A stretch of DNA of 56,317 nt, taken from positions 1 through 56,317 of the forward strand of contig CAZMGG010000021.1 of the NCBI GenBank assembly GCA_964565715.1. The letters run 5' to 3'. Position numbers and translations under genes: made by a program. Every line of letters starts with the position of its first letter. Position 1 is the stretch's first letter. The DNA is from CAZMGG01 sp964565715 (GTDB lineage: Bacteria; Planctomycetota; UBA1135; UBA2386). This document shows positions 7,780 to 16,665 of the stretch, in pieces. The notes under the pieces are model-generated. The model searched no databases. It was not told the DNA's origin and saw only the letters and a program-made list of their open reading frames with translations.

Positions 7780-7843
7780 CCCGATCCCCCCGGCGCCCCG
7801 CCCTTCTGCCTGTTCCCTTCCTTCCCTCTTCCCGGAGTAACAC

Positions 7844-8329
7844 ATGACTACTCAAGCATTGTCCCGTCACGCATCTTCCCTGGCGCGCCTGCGCGACCGG
7901 CTGCTCGCCACCGACGCGAGCCTCGCCCCCACCATCCTGCGGGCCACCCTGGCCCTCGTCATGTTCCCGCACGGCGCCCAGAAGCTGCTGGGCTGGTTCG
8001 GCGGCTACGGCTTCAGCGGCACCATGGGCTTCCTCACCGGCCAGGTCGGCGTGCCGTGGCCGGTGGCCTTCATCGTGGTCCTGCTCGAGTTCTTCGGCCC
8101 GCTGCTGCTGCTCGCCGGCCTTGCCACGCGGGTGATCGGCGCCGGCTTCGTGGCGATCATGCTGGGCGCGATCCTGACCGTGCACCTGCCCCACGGCTTC
8201 TTCATGAACTGGTCGGGTCAGCAGCAGGGCGAGGGCTTCGAGTTCCACCTGCTGGTGATCGGCATGGGCCTCGCCCTGGCGTTCGCCGGCGGCGGCCGCT
8301 GGTCCCTGGACCGACGGCTCGGCCGATGA
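7844..8329 (+). CDS. DoxX family membrane protein
   Basis: A 161-residue integral membrane protein with four hydrophobic helices. It carries the DoxX signature near the first helix (LVMFPHGAQKLLGWFGG) and the conserved GFSGTMGF and LLEFFGPLLLLAGLATR segments, ending in GMGLALAFAGGGRWSLD. DoxX/YphA-type proteins are linked to quinone or thiosulfate redox chemistry and are common targets of MarR-type repressors. The ATG at 7844 has a GGAG six bases upstream (CGGAGTAACACATG), one of the clearest ribosome sites in the window. The stop codon overlaps the ygiD start (ATGA at 8326-8329). Confidence 0.92.
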   Translation: MTTQALSRHASSLARLRDRLLATDASLAPTILRATLALVMFPHGAQKLLGWFGGYGFSGTMGFLTGQVGVPWPVAFIVVLLEFFGPLLLLAGLATRVIGAGFVAIMLGAILTVHLPHGFFMNWSGQQQGEGFEFHLLVIGMGLALAFAGGGRWSLDRRLGR

Positions 8330-9132
8330 GCCCGTCCGCCGGAACGCGCATGCCCGTGCTGTTCCTCGGGCACGGCTCGCCGATGAACGCCATCGACGAC
8401 AACCGCTGGAGCCGGGCGTTCCGGTCGATCGGGGCGTCGCTGCCCCGGCCGACCGCCGTGCTGGCCATCTCCGCGCACTGGTGGACCGAGGGCAGCTTCC
8501 TCACCGGCGGCGCGCGGCCGCCGACCATCCACGACTTCGGTGGCTTCCCGCGGCGACTGTCCGAGGTGCAGTACCCGGCACCGGGCAGCCCGGATCTGGC
8601 CGCACGCACGGCGGCGCTGCTGGCGACGGCGACCGCCCCACCCGCCGCCGAACGGACCGACTGGGGTCTCGATCACGGCACCTGGTCGGTGCTGCGGCAT
8701 CTGCTGCCGGCGGCCGACGTCCCGGTGGTGCAGCTGAGCCTGGATGGGAGGCTCACGGCGCGCCAGCACCTCGAACTGGGGCGCGCCCTGCGCGACCTGC
8801 GGGACGCGGGAGTGCTGATCCTCGGCAGCGGCAACGTCACCCACAACCTGCGGGACGCGATGCAGCGGGTCGCCGCCGGCGACCCGACCACGCCGGACTG
8901 GGCGCTGCAGTTCGATCGCGAGGTGGCGGCGGCCGTGAGCGAGGGCGACACCCGACACCTGGTGGAAGCCTGGCCCGACGGCCGGCACGCCCGGCTGGCG
9001 CACCCGCACCCGGACCACTGGTTCCCGCTGCTCTATGCCCACGCCGCCGCCGAGCGGGCGGACGCCGTGAGCTTCCCGGTGGAGGGCTTCGACCTCGGCT
9101 CGCTGTCGATGCGCGCGGTGCGCTGGGGCTGA
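8326..9132 (+). CDS. ygiD: 4,5-DOPA dioxygenase extradiol / LigB-type aromatic ring-opening dioxygenase
   Basis: This 268-residue enzyme belongs to the class III extradiol ring-cleavage dioxygenases (LigB superfamily), which open catechol-type rings with a metal centre; bacterial YgiD acts on DOPA-like catechols. Expected metal or active-site histidines are visible: H16 (LFLGHGSP), H51 (ISAHWW), H173 (GNVTHN) and the HPHPDHW cluster at 226-231, with LDHGTWSVL at about 115-123. Length fits the family. The start at 8326 overlaps the doxX stop; an internal ATG at 8350 (MPVLFLGHG) is possible. Its place in a MarR-DoxX operon suggests catechol or quinone detoxification. Confidence 0.9.
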   Translation: MSPSAGTRMPVLFLGHGSPMNAIDDNRWSRAFRSIGASLPRPTAVLAISAHWWTEGSFLTGGARPPTIHDFGGFPRRLSEVQYPAPGSPDLAARTAALLATATAPPAAERTDWGLDHGTWSVLRHLLPAADVPVVQLSLDGRLTARQHLELGRALRDLRDAGVLILGSGNVTHNLRDAMQRVAAGDPTTPDWALQFDREVAAAVSEGDTRHLVEAWPDGRHARLAHPHPDHWFPLLYAHAAAERADAVSFPVEGFDLGSLSMRAVRWG

Positions 9133-9140
9133 TCCAGGCC

Positions 9141-9491
9141 CTACGCCGAGCGCTGCCGGCTGGCCCGGCGGCGCAGCCAGCGGCGGCGCACGACCAGCCG
9201 GCGCGCCGGCTCGCGCTCGGCGCCGACCCGCAGCATCACCACGAACAGCACGAGGGCCACCGGCAGCGGCGCGACGCCGGCGGCCGCCGCCAGGCCGTGC
9301 CGGCCGAGCGCGAACGCCAGCACCGCAGTGCCGAAGCCGAGCAGGCCGACCGCAGCGTTCGCCCCGCCCAGCGCCTTCAGCCACAGCAGCTGGCGGCGGC
9401 TGCTCATCGGCGCCGCCGCCACCAGCAGGACCAGCAGCAACGCGGTGGCGGCGAACCCCGCGAGCATGGCGACGACGGCGAGCGCGGTCAT
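9141..9491 (-). CDS. Small membrane protein, unknown function
   Basis: The product has 116 residues and three predicted hydrophobic helices (about residues 3-28, 38-62 and 65-88), followed by an arginine-rich cytoplasmic tail (LVVRRRWLRRRASRQRSA). There is no family signature that I recognise. Start ATG 9491 is 25 nt downstream of the stop of the large secreted protein gene (9517), so it may be the last gene of that transcript. It converges with ygiD (8 nt between stops). Confidence 0.65.
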   Translation of the reverse strand: MTALAVVAMLAGFAATALLLVLLVAAAPMSSRRQLLWLKALGGANAAVGLLGFGTAVLAFALGRHGLAAAAGVAPLPVALVLFVVMLRVGAEREPARRLVVRRRWLRRRASRQRSA

Positions 9492-9516
9492 GGCGTTGTC
9501 TTCCCTGTGGCGGTCC

Positions 9517-11829
9517 TCAGCGGACCAGCGGCACGGTCCGGCGCTGGCTGGAGAAGAACTGGCCGGAGGCAGGATTCAGCGACCAGCACTGGATGTGCAG
9601 GGTGGTCGATTGCAGGAACTCGGGCAGCGGCAGCGGCCAGGACACGTTCTGGCCGATGGCCATCGGCAGCATGCCGAGGTAGCCGGGGCCGACGATGTCC
9701 ACCAGCAACCGGCAGTTGGGACCGACCGCCGGGTCGAGGATCGGCAGGTCGGCGGTGCCCAGCGAGAGCAGGGGGAAGTGCAGCAGCTGCACCGGCTGCA
9801 CCGTGCTGACCTCGATGCGGGTCAACTCGCTGCCGATGCGCTGGTTCTGCCTGCTGACGCCAGGGCCGGCCCAGGCCACGTTGATCGACATGCAGCCGCT
9901 GCCGAAGGTGCTGGACAGGTCCACAAACGGATGGGTGAGGCCTTCCTCGTAGAGGGTGAGGGTGCCCGCCGCGACAATTCCGTAGCGGATGTGGAAGTGG
10001 TCGCCGGACCGCTCCCAGGAGCAGGCGAGACCACACGGCGAAGCGCCCTGCTGGTAGGCGGTCACCAGCGGCCCGTCCACGCTCTGGCCCCGGTAGCCGA
10101 CGCGGCCGGAGTAGCCGATCTGCAGCGCCGGTGCGATCTGCCGGAACAGGTAGCCCCAGTGCGACCGGGTGGACGGGTCGGCGCAGAGTGCGCTGGCCTC
10201 GCGCACCGCCAGCGTGCCTTGGGACAGGATCACGGCCTGCTGATCGCCGGCCGGATCGGGACCGCTGCTGCCATGGGCCCAGTCGAAGCGTTCGATGCGG
10301 ATGTCCTGACCTGCCGTGCCCGTCGGCTGCAGGCTGACGTCGCTGGTGGCGAACAACACGGCGTAGCGGCCGTTCAGTCCGGCAACCTTGGGCCCGAGTT
10401 GGTGCCGGGTGCCGACGCTGCTGGTCCAGATGCCAGTGGACACACCGGCCGACTGGTCGATGCGACGACCGACCAGGTCCCAGTCGTCGCCGGTGATGTT
10501 GTTGTTGTACTGCTGCCAGACGCACATCCAGGAGAACGCGGCACCGCCCTCGGCGACCTGGTTGAGAGAAGGGCGTTCGCAGTCGTTGGAGCCGCCCTGG
10601 CCCAGGACCGCCTGTGTGCCGAACTGGCCGGAGGCCGTGCCGGTGTTGAGCAGCACCGCGACCACGGAACTGCTGGAGGTCTCGGCGAAGGCGGCGGTGG
10701 GCGTCACCTCGCGCTGGAAGGCGATCAACGCATGATTGCCGGTGCTCCCGTGCAGGGTGCCGCCGACGCTCGGCCGCCAGTCGTGCACGTTGGCGGCGTT
10801 GAGCAGACCGATCGAGTTGGTCTTCAGGGAGGTGTCGTTTTGCTGCCGCACGTGCACCCGCAGTCGGCTGATGCCGCCGCCCAGGGACCGATAGGCGAGC
10901 ACGTTCTTGCCGGTCGCCGCCACCGATGCCAGGGCGGGCTGGTCGGTGGAGGTGCCCACGGTCAGGTCGGCGAAGATCGCCGTCGGCGTCGCGGCGATGA
11001 GCAACAGGTCGGCGTCGTTGGCGGCCACCCAGAGGGTGAAAGCGTTGATCACCACCCCCGCGCCGCTGGGGCTGACCACAGCAATCTCGGAGGTCGTCGT
11101 GCTGCCAAGGGACCAAGAGTTGGCGACTCCGATCAGCGGATCCACCGTCAGCGGAAACGCCGCCGCGGCCAGGGCCGCCCCGTCGAGGCGCAGCCGGATC
11201 TCGTTGTCCTCGCAGCGGGTCGTCATCGGCCAGCGCCGGCCCAGCGCGTCCACCGCGGTGGCGGCACCGTAGGTGATCAGCTCGCGGCCCTGTTCGTCCA
11301 CGAGTCCGACGGCGCCGTGACCGCCGGCCCGGGGCAGGGCCCGCAGGCCGCGCAGGGTGCCGCGCACCTCGAGGTCGCCGGTGTCGGGTGCCGCGGCGAT
11401 GACGAAGGTCTGCTCCAGGCCTTCGGCGCGCACGTCGTAGGCCTCCACCACCTTGCCGTGATGGAACTCGACGCGGAAGTCGCTCGGCACGAGGGCCGGC
11501 ACGCGGCCGTCCAGCAGTTCGGTCTGGCCGATCCGCACCGAACGGGTGGTCCAGCGGACTTCCTGCATGCGCGGGTAGCCGGCGCCCAGGTAGGGGATGA
11601 ACCGCGGGCCGTCGTGGAACGACGCCTTGTAGTCACCGCCGGCGGCCCACAGCTCGCCGGTGGGGAAGCCGTCGGGGGCCGGCTGGTGCACCGGCACCAG
11701 GGCGGTGGGCAGGGCCGTGCCCAGCTTGGTCGCCGGTGCCGCGGTGTCTTGGGAATCGGGGGACTGCGCCGCCACGGGGGCGAGGGCGGCGCACAGCCAC
11801 AGGGTCGGGATCAGGACAGGGTGGTTCAT
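9517..11829 (-). CDS. Large secreted protein with planctomycete-type C-terminal module
   Basis: The product has 770 residues. The signal peptide (MNHPVLIPTLWLCAALAPVAAQ) is followed by a region (about 60-230) with ELITYGAATAVDALGRRWPM and ending FPLTVDPLIG, a pattern seen at the head of many planctomycete exported proteins. A long, probably propeller-like or beta-rich domain follows, with repeated segments such as IAVVSPSGAGVVINAFTLW. The C-terminal roughly 120 residues (GSGCMSINVAW, then GPNCRLLVDIVGPGYLG, SWPLPLPEFLQSTTLHIQCW) match the module seen in the proteins at 2021, 33077 and 49549. No catalytic motif is seen; it is probably periplasmic or surface-exposed. The ATG at 11829 is chosen for the signal peptide. 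The ECF sigma gene lies 80 nt upstream in the same orientation. Confidence 0.8.
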   Translation of the reverse strand: MNHPVLIPTLWLCAALAPVAAQSPDSQDTAAPATKLGTALPTALVPVHQPAPDGFPTGELWAAGGDYKASFHDGPRFIPYLGAGYPRMQEVRWTTRSVRIGQTELLDGRVPALVPSDFRVEFHHGKVVEAYDVRAEGLEQTFVIAAAPDTGDLEVRGTLRGLRALPRAGGHGAVGLVDEQGRELITYGAATAVDALGRRWPMTTRCEDNEIRLRLDGAALAAAAFPLTVDPLIGVANSWSLGSTTTSEIAVVSPSGAGVVINAFTLWVAANDADLLLIAATPTAIFADLTVGTSTDQPALASVAATGKNVLAYRSLGGGISRLRVHVRQQNDTSLKTNSIGLLNAANVHDWRPSVGGTLHGSTGNHALIAFQREVTPTAAFAETSSSSVVAVLLNTGTASGQFGTQAVLGQGGSNDCERPSLNQVAEGGAAFSWMCVWQQYNNNITGDDWDLVGRRIDQSAGVSTGIWTSSVGTRHQLGPKVAGLNGRYAVLFATSDVSLQPTGTAGQDIRIERFDWAHGSSGPDPAGDQQAVILSQGTLAVREASALCADPSTRSHWGYLFRQIAPALQIGYSGRVGYRGQSVDGPLVTAYQQGASPCGLACSWERSGDHFHIRYGIVAAGTLTLYEEGLTHPFVDLSSTFGSGCMSINVAWAGPGVSRQNQRIGSELTRIEVSTVQPVQLLHFPLLSLGTADLPILDPAVGPNCRLLVDIVGPGYLGMLPMAIGQNVSWPLPLPEFLQSTTLHIQCWSLNPASGQFFSSQRRTVPLVR

Positions 11830-11909
11830 GGGATGCTCCACCCGGTCATCCGGAGGCCATGGCGGACGTGGCAGGCCGCCCGACCGGTTTTCTGTCCGCG
11901 CGGCCGGCC

Positions 11910-12494
11910 CTACGCCGGGTCCAGCCCGTCGGCCAGTTCCGCCAGGGCCCGGCTGAGGATCGAGCGGACCGCCACCTCGGTCTTGCCGAGCTCGCGGGCG
12001 ATGGCCGCGTGGGGCATGCCCATCACCCGGGCCATCAGGATCACGTCCTGCTTCTCCTGGCTGAGGCCGGCGAACGCCGCCTCGACGCGGCCCAGCTCCT
12101 CGCGGGCGATGGCCGCCCGGCTCGGCGAGCAGAACGAACGGTAGGCGGCCAGCACCTGGTCGGCGTCGGCCGCCTCGTCGCGCTGGCCGGCCCGCTTCTG
12201 CGCCCGGTGGTGCTCGTAGCGGTCGGCGATCTTGCGCATGGCGGTGGTGAACAGCCACTTGCGGAAGCCCTCGGCGCCGCCCTCGGGCCGGTAGCGGGCG
12301 GCGTTCTCCAGGACGTCGCGGCAGACCGACTGGGCGAGATCGCTGCAGGACTCGCGTTCGAGCAGCATGGCGCCGGCCTTCAGGCGGACGAAGGCGCGGA
12401 GCCCCGGCAGGTGCTGCTGCAGCAGCGCCTCGACGGCGTTGGCGTCACCGTTGCTGGCGCGGGCGAGCAGGCCCGGAGTGTCGTCCTCGGCCAC
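11910..12494 (-). CDS. ECF-type RNA polymerase sigma factor
   Basis: The product has 194 residues and starts at GTG 12494. Region 2 (about residues 25-95) includes CSDLAQSVCRDVLENA and FRKWLFTTAMRKIADRYEHH, and region 4 (about 130-190) includes LSQEKQDVILMARVMGMPHAAIA plus the helix-turn-helix TEVAVRSILSRALAELADGL. It lacks regions 1 and 3, as expected for group 4 (ECF) factors. No anti-sigma gene is adjacent, which fits planctomycete ECF groups that are controlled otherwise. It lies between two large secreted-protein genes in the same orientation (41 nt after one and 80 nt before the other), so those are plausible targets or co-transcribed partners. Confidence 0.9.
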   Translation of the reverse strand: MAEDDTPGLLARASNGDANAVEALLQQHLPGLRAFVRLKAGAMLLERESCSDLAQSVCRDVLENAARYRPEGGAEGFRKWLFTTAMRKIADRYEHHRAQKRAGQRDEAADADQVLAAYRSFCSPSRAAIAREELGRVEAAFAGLSQEKQDVILMARVMGMPHAAIARELGKTEVAVRSILSRALAELADGLDPA

Positions 12495-12535
12495 GGCGGA
12501 ATCCTATCCGCGCATGGGCCGGCGTCGCCATGCGC

Positions 12536-14671
12536 TCAGCGGGGCAGCACCGCCCACCACTCGGCCTGGTCCCAATTGGTCGGGCCGTTCGGCGCGCGGT
12601 TCTGCAGGATGGCGTTGCAGCGCGCCACCAGCGCGGTGTCGGCGGAGTTCACGTCGCGGCAGATGAGCACCGCCGGCGCGATCCAGGTCCAGAAGTCGAG
12701 CGGCAGGTGGATGTCGGGACTGCCGAGGTAGTAGCTGCTGGCCGGCAGGGCCTGCCCTTCCTGGGCGCCCTGCAGGTAGCGGACCGCGGTGCAGGCGTGC
12801 CAGGTGCCGTTCTGCTGGAACATGCAGTGGTTGACGATCAGCTTGCTGATCTCCCGCGCCATGTCGCGATGGCGGGTGTCGCCGGTGACGCGCCAGGCGG
12901 CGTAGAAGCCCATCGCCGCGATGCTGTGCTCCCAGACGATGATGGCCGGGATGCGCACGCCCTGCGGGTCCAGGAACGTGGGGTCGGTGCCGATCGACAT
13001 CGCCCGGATCGGCCGTTGCGGGTTGTTGACGAAGTTGCGGCCGAGCCACAGGTTCTGGATCGTGGCGATGCGCCGCCCCATGTGATTCTGCAGCAGGGTG
13101 CGATCGTTCGCCGAGTCCAGCAGCAGCAGCATGCTCGCCCAGGCCATGAACAGGCGGCCCTCGGCGCGCGGCGAGTCCATCCAGTTGGGCACCTGCGTCA
13201 GGTCGATCTGCAGCAGGTCGTCGAGGGTGTCGCGCAGGGACCAGTCGCCGGTGAGGGCGAGCAGGGCGTGGAAGTTGTTCTGCGAGCGGTGCTGGTCGTC
13301 GTAGGAGGTCCAGCCGTTGTAGGGCCACGAGTAGGGCAGCGGGCAGGCGACGCCGAGGGTGGTGCCGGTGGTCCGGCAGTTCACGTACTGACTCCAGGTC
13401 TGGTAGCTGGGGTGGTTGGCCTGCTTGAACGGCGAACCGTCGATCTCGCGGTAGTGGAACGGCCGCAGGAAGAGCTCGCCGTGCACCGAGTAGGCCATCT
13501 CGTCGATGAAGCGCGGGTCACCGACCTTGGCCGCCAGCGAGCCCTTGGCGGCGCCGAAATCCTCCTGGGCGCCGGTGGTGGCGGCGTTGCGGTTCAGGCC
13601 GCGGGGCCGCTGCACGTACATGTCGCCGGGGTACTGCAGCATGGCGCGGAACGCGTTGGCCGACTGGTTGGCGGCGTTCCAGCCGCCGGCGGTGGTGCCG
13701 TGCGGCAGTTCGGGCAGGATGCCGAAACCGAGCCACTTGCCCTGCCAGCCCGTGTGGATCGCATTCACCGGCCCGAGGAAGGTCGCGATCAGGTTGCCGA
13801 TGCGATCGAACTCGGTGATGGTCGTCGACATCGGCCCGGCGGTGACCACGGTGTTGGTCATGGGCGGCCCGTGCGGCAGGCACAGGTAGCTGCCGGTGAA
13901 GTGGATCTGCTCGTTGCGGCCCATGGTGCGCGGCCCGGACAGGAGCGTCACCCAGCGCAGGAACGATGGGTGGCTGGCGGAACTGACCTGCTGGAACGGC
14001 GCCGGCAGGCCCAGCCGCGTGCGCCAGTCGACCGCGAGGTACTCGCCGCTCTCGATCCACATCCCGCCGAGATCCCAGCTCATCCCGGCATAGCGCTCAT
14101 CGCTGTTGGTGAAGGTCAGCTCGACCTTGACGACGTCCTGCTGGTGGTAGACGTAGACGATGCCGTCGAACACCAGCGGGGTGCCGGCGAGCCGACCCCG
14201 GTAGCGCGTGACGCGACGGGCCTGGCAGACGTCCTCGACGGTGGACACCGTCAGGTTGGTGGCGCGCCGCTCGACCCCGCTGCTGTCCATCACCACCGGG
14301 ACCGGCGTCATCCCGAACGGCGCCTGCGTCACCCATTGCGACTGGGTCCGGGCGGGGATCTGCGCCGGATCGTTGCTCACCGAGACCAGGTTGCCGGTGA
14401 CCGAGGCGCCGGGCCCCAGGGTCGCCAGCACGTGGAACAGGCGGGAGTGCTGGCCGATGGCCGAGCCCTTGACGGCGATCCAGCCATGCGGGTCCAGGCG
14501 GCAGAGCGATGCCAGGGGTGCGGCATCGCTGGCCGGGACGGCAACATCGACCCACTGCTTGCGCGGATACGACGCACTGTTGGTGATGCGGATCTGCTGT
14601 GCCGGCAGCAGACATGCAGGAACAGCAACCGCGATCGCGAACAACGCGACCGCGCGCAGGGACTTGGTCAT
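12536..14671 (-). CDS. Secreted 711-residue protein, possible polysaccharide lyase/glycosidase-like fold
   Basis: A signal peptide (MTKSLRAVALFAIAVAVPAC, then LLPAQQ) has a cysteine at residue 20 preceded by VPA, so a lipoprotein is conceivable. The N-terminal half is beta-rich (RITNSASYPRKQWVDVAVP, then YHQQDVVKVELTFTNSDERY), recalling the N-terminal module of exo-rhamnogalacturonan-lyase-like proteins. The C-terminal half (about 480-711) is helical with aromatic-rich repeats (YDDQHRSQNNFHALLALTGD, WEHSIAAMGFYAAWRVTGD, LDFWTWIAPAVLICRD), like an alpha/alpha toroid of glycan-active enzymes. The enzymatic role is an inference from fold-like patterns only; no catalytic residues can be assigned. 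It precedes the sigma-factor gene by 41 nt in the same orientation. Confidence 0.7.
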   Translation of the reverse strand: MTKSLRAVALFAIAVAVPACLLPAQQIRITNSASYPRKQWVDVAVPASDAAPLASLCRLDPHGWIAVKGSAIGQHSRLFHVLATLGPGASVTGNLVSVSNDPAQIPARTQSQWVTQAPFGMTPVPVVMDSSGVERRATNLTVSTVEDVCQARRVTRYRGRLAGTPLVFDGIVYVYHQQDVVKVELTFTNSDERYAGMSWDLGGMWIESGEYLAVDWRTRLGLPAPFQQVSSASHPSFLRWVTLLSGPRTMGRNEQIHFTGSYLCLPHGPPMTNTVVTAGPMSTTITEFDRIGNLIATFLGPVNAIHTGWQGKWLGFGILPELPHGTTAGGWNAANQSANAFRAMLQYPGDMYVQRPRGLNRNAATTGAQEDFGAAKGSLAAKVGDPRFIDEMAYSVHGELFLRPFHYREIDGSPFKQANHPSYQTWSQYVNCRTTGTTLGVACPLPYSWPYNGWTSYDDQHRSQNNFHALLALTGDWSLRDTLDDLLQIDLTQVPNWMDSPRAEGRLFMAWASMLLLLDSANDRTLLQNHMGRRIATIQNLWLGRNFVNNPQRPIRAMSIGTDPTFLDPQGVRIPAIIVWEHSIAAMGFYAAWRVTGDTRHRDMAREISKLIVNHCMFQQNGTWHACTAVRYLQGAQEGQALPASSYYLGSPDIHLPLDFWTWIAPAVLICRDVNSADTALVARCNAILQNRAPNGPTNWDQAEWWAVLPR

Positions 14672-14870
14672 GGCAGGGGTGCGGAGCGGGGGTGCGACCA
14701 GACAGCGGGCACCGTTCCAGAGGGACGGGCAGCGGGGGAATGCTACCGCGAGGCAGGCAGGCGGCCCCTACGCAGCGCCTCTGCCCAGGGGCTCGATTTT
14801 CTGCGGCCGGCCGGACGTTCGGTCCGCCGTGCCGCAGCCAACTCCCGACGCCAAGGGCGGTTCGGGCCGT

Positions 14871-15854
14871 TCAGAGGAGCCGCATGCGCCGGAAGAGCCA
14901 GACCACGGCCAACGCCATCGCCAGCAGGATTCCGCACACCATCAGGAACGCGTTGGGCTCGTCCACCCCTGGCATGCCGCCGACGTTGATCCCGAGCAGG
15001 CCGGTGAGCAACCCCAGCGGCAGGAAGACGCCGGCCACCAGCGACAGGACGTACATGTTGCGGTTCATCTGCTCCGAGAGGCGGCCGTTCAGCTCCTCCT
15101 GGGCCACGCCCGCCCGGTCCCGCGCCGCGTCCACCTCCTCCACCAGCCGGACCTGCCGGTCCGCGACCTCCCGCAGACGGGCCCGGGTGCGGTCGTCGAG
15201 CCAGGTGACCCGCTCGTGCACGAGCTGGGCGAGGACGTCGCGTTGCGGCGCGATGTAGCGCCGCAGGCCGATCGCCTGGCGCCGGAACTCGGCGATGCGG
15301 GCCCGCAGCGAGTGGCTGGCGCCGCCGACGATCTGCTCCTCGACCTCGTCGACCACGTCCTCCATCGCCGCCACCACGCCGGCCTGCCGATCCACCAGCC
15401 GATCGGTCACCGCCCACAGCAGATCGGCGGGCCCCACCGGGCCGCTGCCGGACAGCATGGTCTTCCGCACGTCCTGCACCGCCAGCAGCCGGCGGTGCCG
15501 CAGGGTGATGACCCGTCGCGGCTCGAGCCACAGCCGCAGGGCGATCATGTCGTCGGGCTCGGCGCCGGGATTCAGGTTCACGCCGCGCAGGATCACCAGC
15601 AGTCGGTCCTCGCTGCGCACGATGCGCGGGCGGGTCTCCTGTTCGAGCAGCATCTCGCAGGTGAACGCATCCAGGCCCGACGCATCCTGCAGCCAGGCGC
15701 GGTGACCGGGGTCGGCGTGGTCGAGGTGGACCCACCACCAGCCGTCGCCGGCCACGGCGTCCCGGGCGGGCAGCGGCGCCGGCCGCGCGCCGCCCCGGCC
15801 ATCGCACAGGAACGCTCCCAGCCCAGAGTCGCTGCCCGTCGGCGCTTCGTTCAC
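14871..15854 (-). CDS. zntB: CorA-family divalent cation transporter, ZntB type
   Basis: The product has 327 residues, the usual ZntB length, with a GTG start at 15854. A soluble N-terminal funnel domain (1-265) is followed by two C-terminal membrane helices (about 268-290 and 302-322). The pore motif is GIN (288-290, LLGINVGGMPG) instead of the GMN of magnesium-transporting CorA, and is followed by the acidic loop GVDEPN, which together point to the ZntB branch (zinc transport coupled to protons). The coiled HTH-shikimate kinase fusion gene lies 10 nt upstream in the same orientation, so the two are probably co-transcribed. Confidence 0.88.
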   Translation of the reverse strand: MNEAPTGSDSGLGAFLCDGRGGARPAPLPARDAVAGDGWWWVHLDHADPGHRAWLQDASGLDAFTCEMLLEQETRPRIVRSEDRLLVILRGVNLNPGAEPDDMIALRLWLEPRRVITLRHRRLLAVQDVRKTMLSGSGPVGPADLLWAVTDRLVDRQAGVVAAMEDVVDEVEEQIVGGASHSLRARIAEFRRQAIGLRRYIAPQRDVLAQLVHERVTWLDDRTRARLREVADRQVRLVEEVDAARDRAGVAQEELNGRLSEQMNRNMYVLSLVAGVFLPLGLLTGLLGINVGGMPGVDEPNAFLMVCGILLAMALAVVWLFRRMRLL

Positions 15855-15864
15855 CCGTGGGATG

Positions 15865-16641
15865 CTATGGGTCGGCCGCCCGGGATTCGCCCACCGCCTC
15901 GCGCCGGGCGAGCCGTTCGGCGATCTCAGCGGCCACCGCCGCGACGCTGCGGCCGGTGGTCACCACGGTCAGGTCGGCGCGGCGGTAGAGCGGCTCCCGC
16001 TCGGCCAGGATCCGGCACAGGTCCTGGTAGGCGCGGTCGTTGTCCGCCATCGGCCGCAGATCGCCCTGGGCCACCACCCGCTCCCAGTGATCCCGGGGTG
16101 CGGCCTGCAGCCACACGGTGGTCGCCACCGAGCGCAGCAGGTCCATGCTGGCGGGGTCGGTCACCACGCCGCCGCCCACCGCCAGCACGCAATCGGGATG
16201 CTCGGTGGCCACCGATCGCATCGCATCATGTTCCGCGCGGCGGAAGTAGGCCTCGCCGTGGAACTGGAACAGCTCCTCCAGGCTGAGGCCGGTGGCGCCT
16301 TCGATCCGCCGGTCGAGTTCGAGGAACGGGCGGCCGAGCCGCTCCGCCAGCAGCGGGCCGACGCTGCTCTTGCCGGCGCCACGCAGCCCCAGCAGCGCCA
16401 CCATGCGCCGTCCGGCGGACGCCGCGCCATCCAGCAGGTCGGCGAGCCCCATGCCGAGGGCCTGCGCCAGCTCCAGCAGCCGCAGCAGCGACGGATTGGC
16501 GGCGCCGCGCTCGACCTCGGCCAGGAACCGCTCGGAGATCCCCGTGTGGCGGGCCAGTTCGCGGCGGGTCCAGCCGCGGGCCTCGCGCCGCCGGCGCACG
16601 ATGCGTCCGAGGCCGTCCAGGACCGGGTGGTGGTGCCGCAC
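15865..16641 (-). CDS. XRE-type HTH regulator fused to shikimate-kinase-like domain (BzdR/BoxR-like)
   Basis: The product has 258 residues and starts at GTG 16641. An N-terminal Cro/C1 helix-turn-helix (about 10-66: TRRELARHTGISERFLAEVE) is joined to a shikimate-kinase fold (78-250) with an intact P-loop GLRGAGKSS (84-92), the shikimate-site-like LELDRRIEG (D110), FRRAEHDA and a GGG motif at 156-158. This architecture is known in BzdR and BoxR, repressors of anaerobic or aerobic benzoyl-CoA catabolism, where the kinase-like domain senses benzoyl-CoA. No benzoate genes are visible here; the neighbour is zntB, 10 nt downstream. It could retain kinase activity or sense another acyl-CoA. Confidence 0.85.
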   Translation of the reverse strand: MRHHHPVLDGLGRIVRRRREARGWTRRELARHTGISERFLAEVERGAANPSLLRLLELAQALGMGLADLLDGAASAGRRMVALLGLRGAGKSSVGPLLAERLGRPFLELDRRIEGATGLSLEELFQFHGEAYFRRAEHDAMRSVATEHPDCVLAVGGGVVTDPASMDLLRSVATTVWLQAAPRDHWERVVAQGDLRPMADNDRAYQDLCRILAEREPLYRRADLTVVTTGRSVAAVAAEIAERLARREAVGESRAADP

Positions 16642-16665
16642 GCCCGGACTGTAGGCGACCGCGCC

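Noticed and set aside
15865..16641. Annotating the shikimate-kinase-like gene as biosynthetic aroK
   Set aside because: The N-terminal XRE helix-turn-helix and absence of aromatic-pathway neighbours fit the BzdR/BoxR regulator architecture better.
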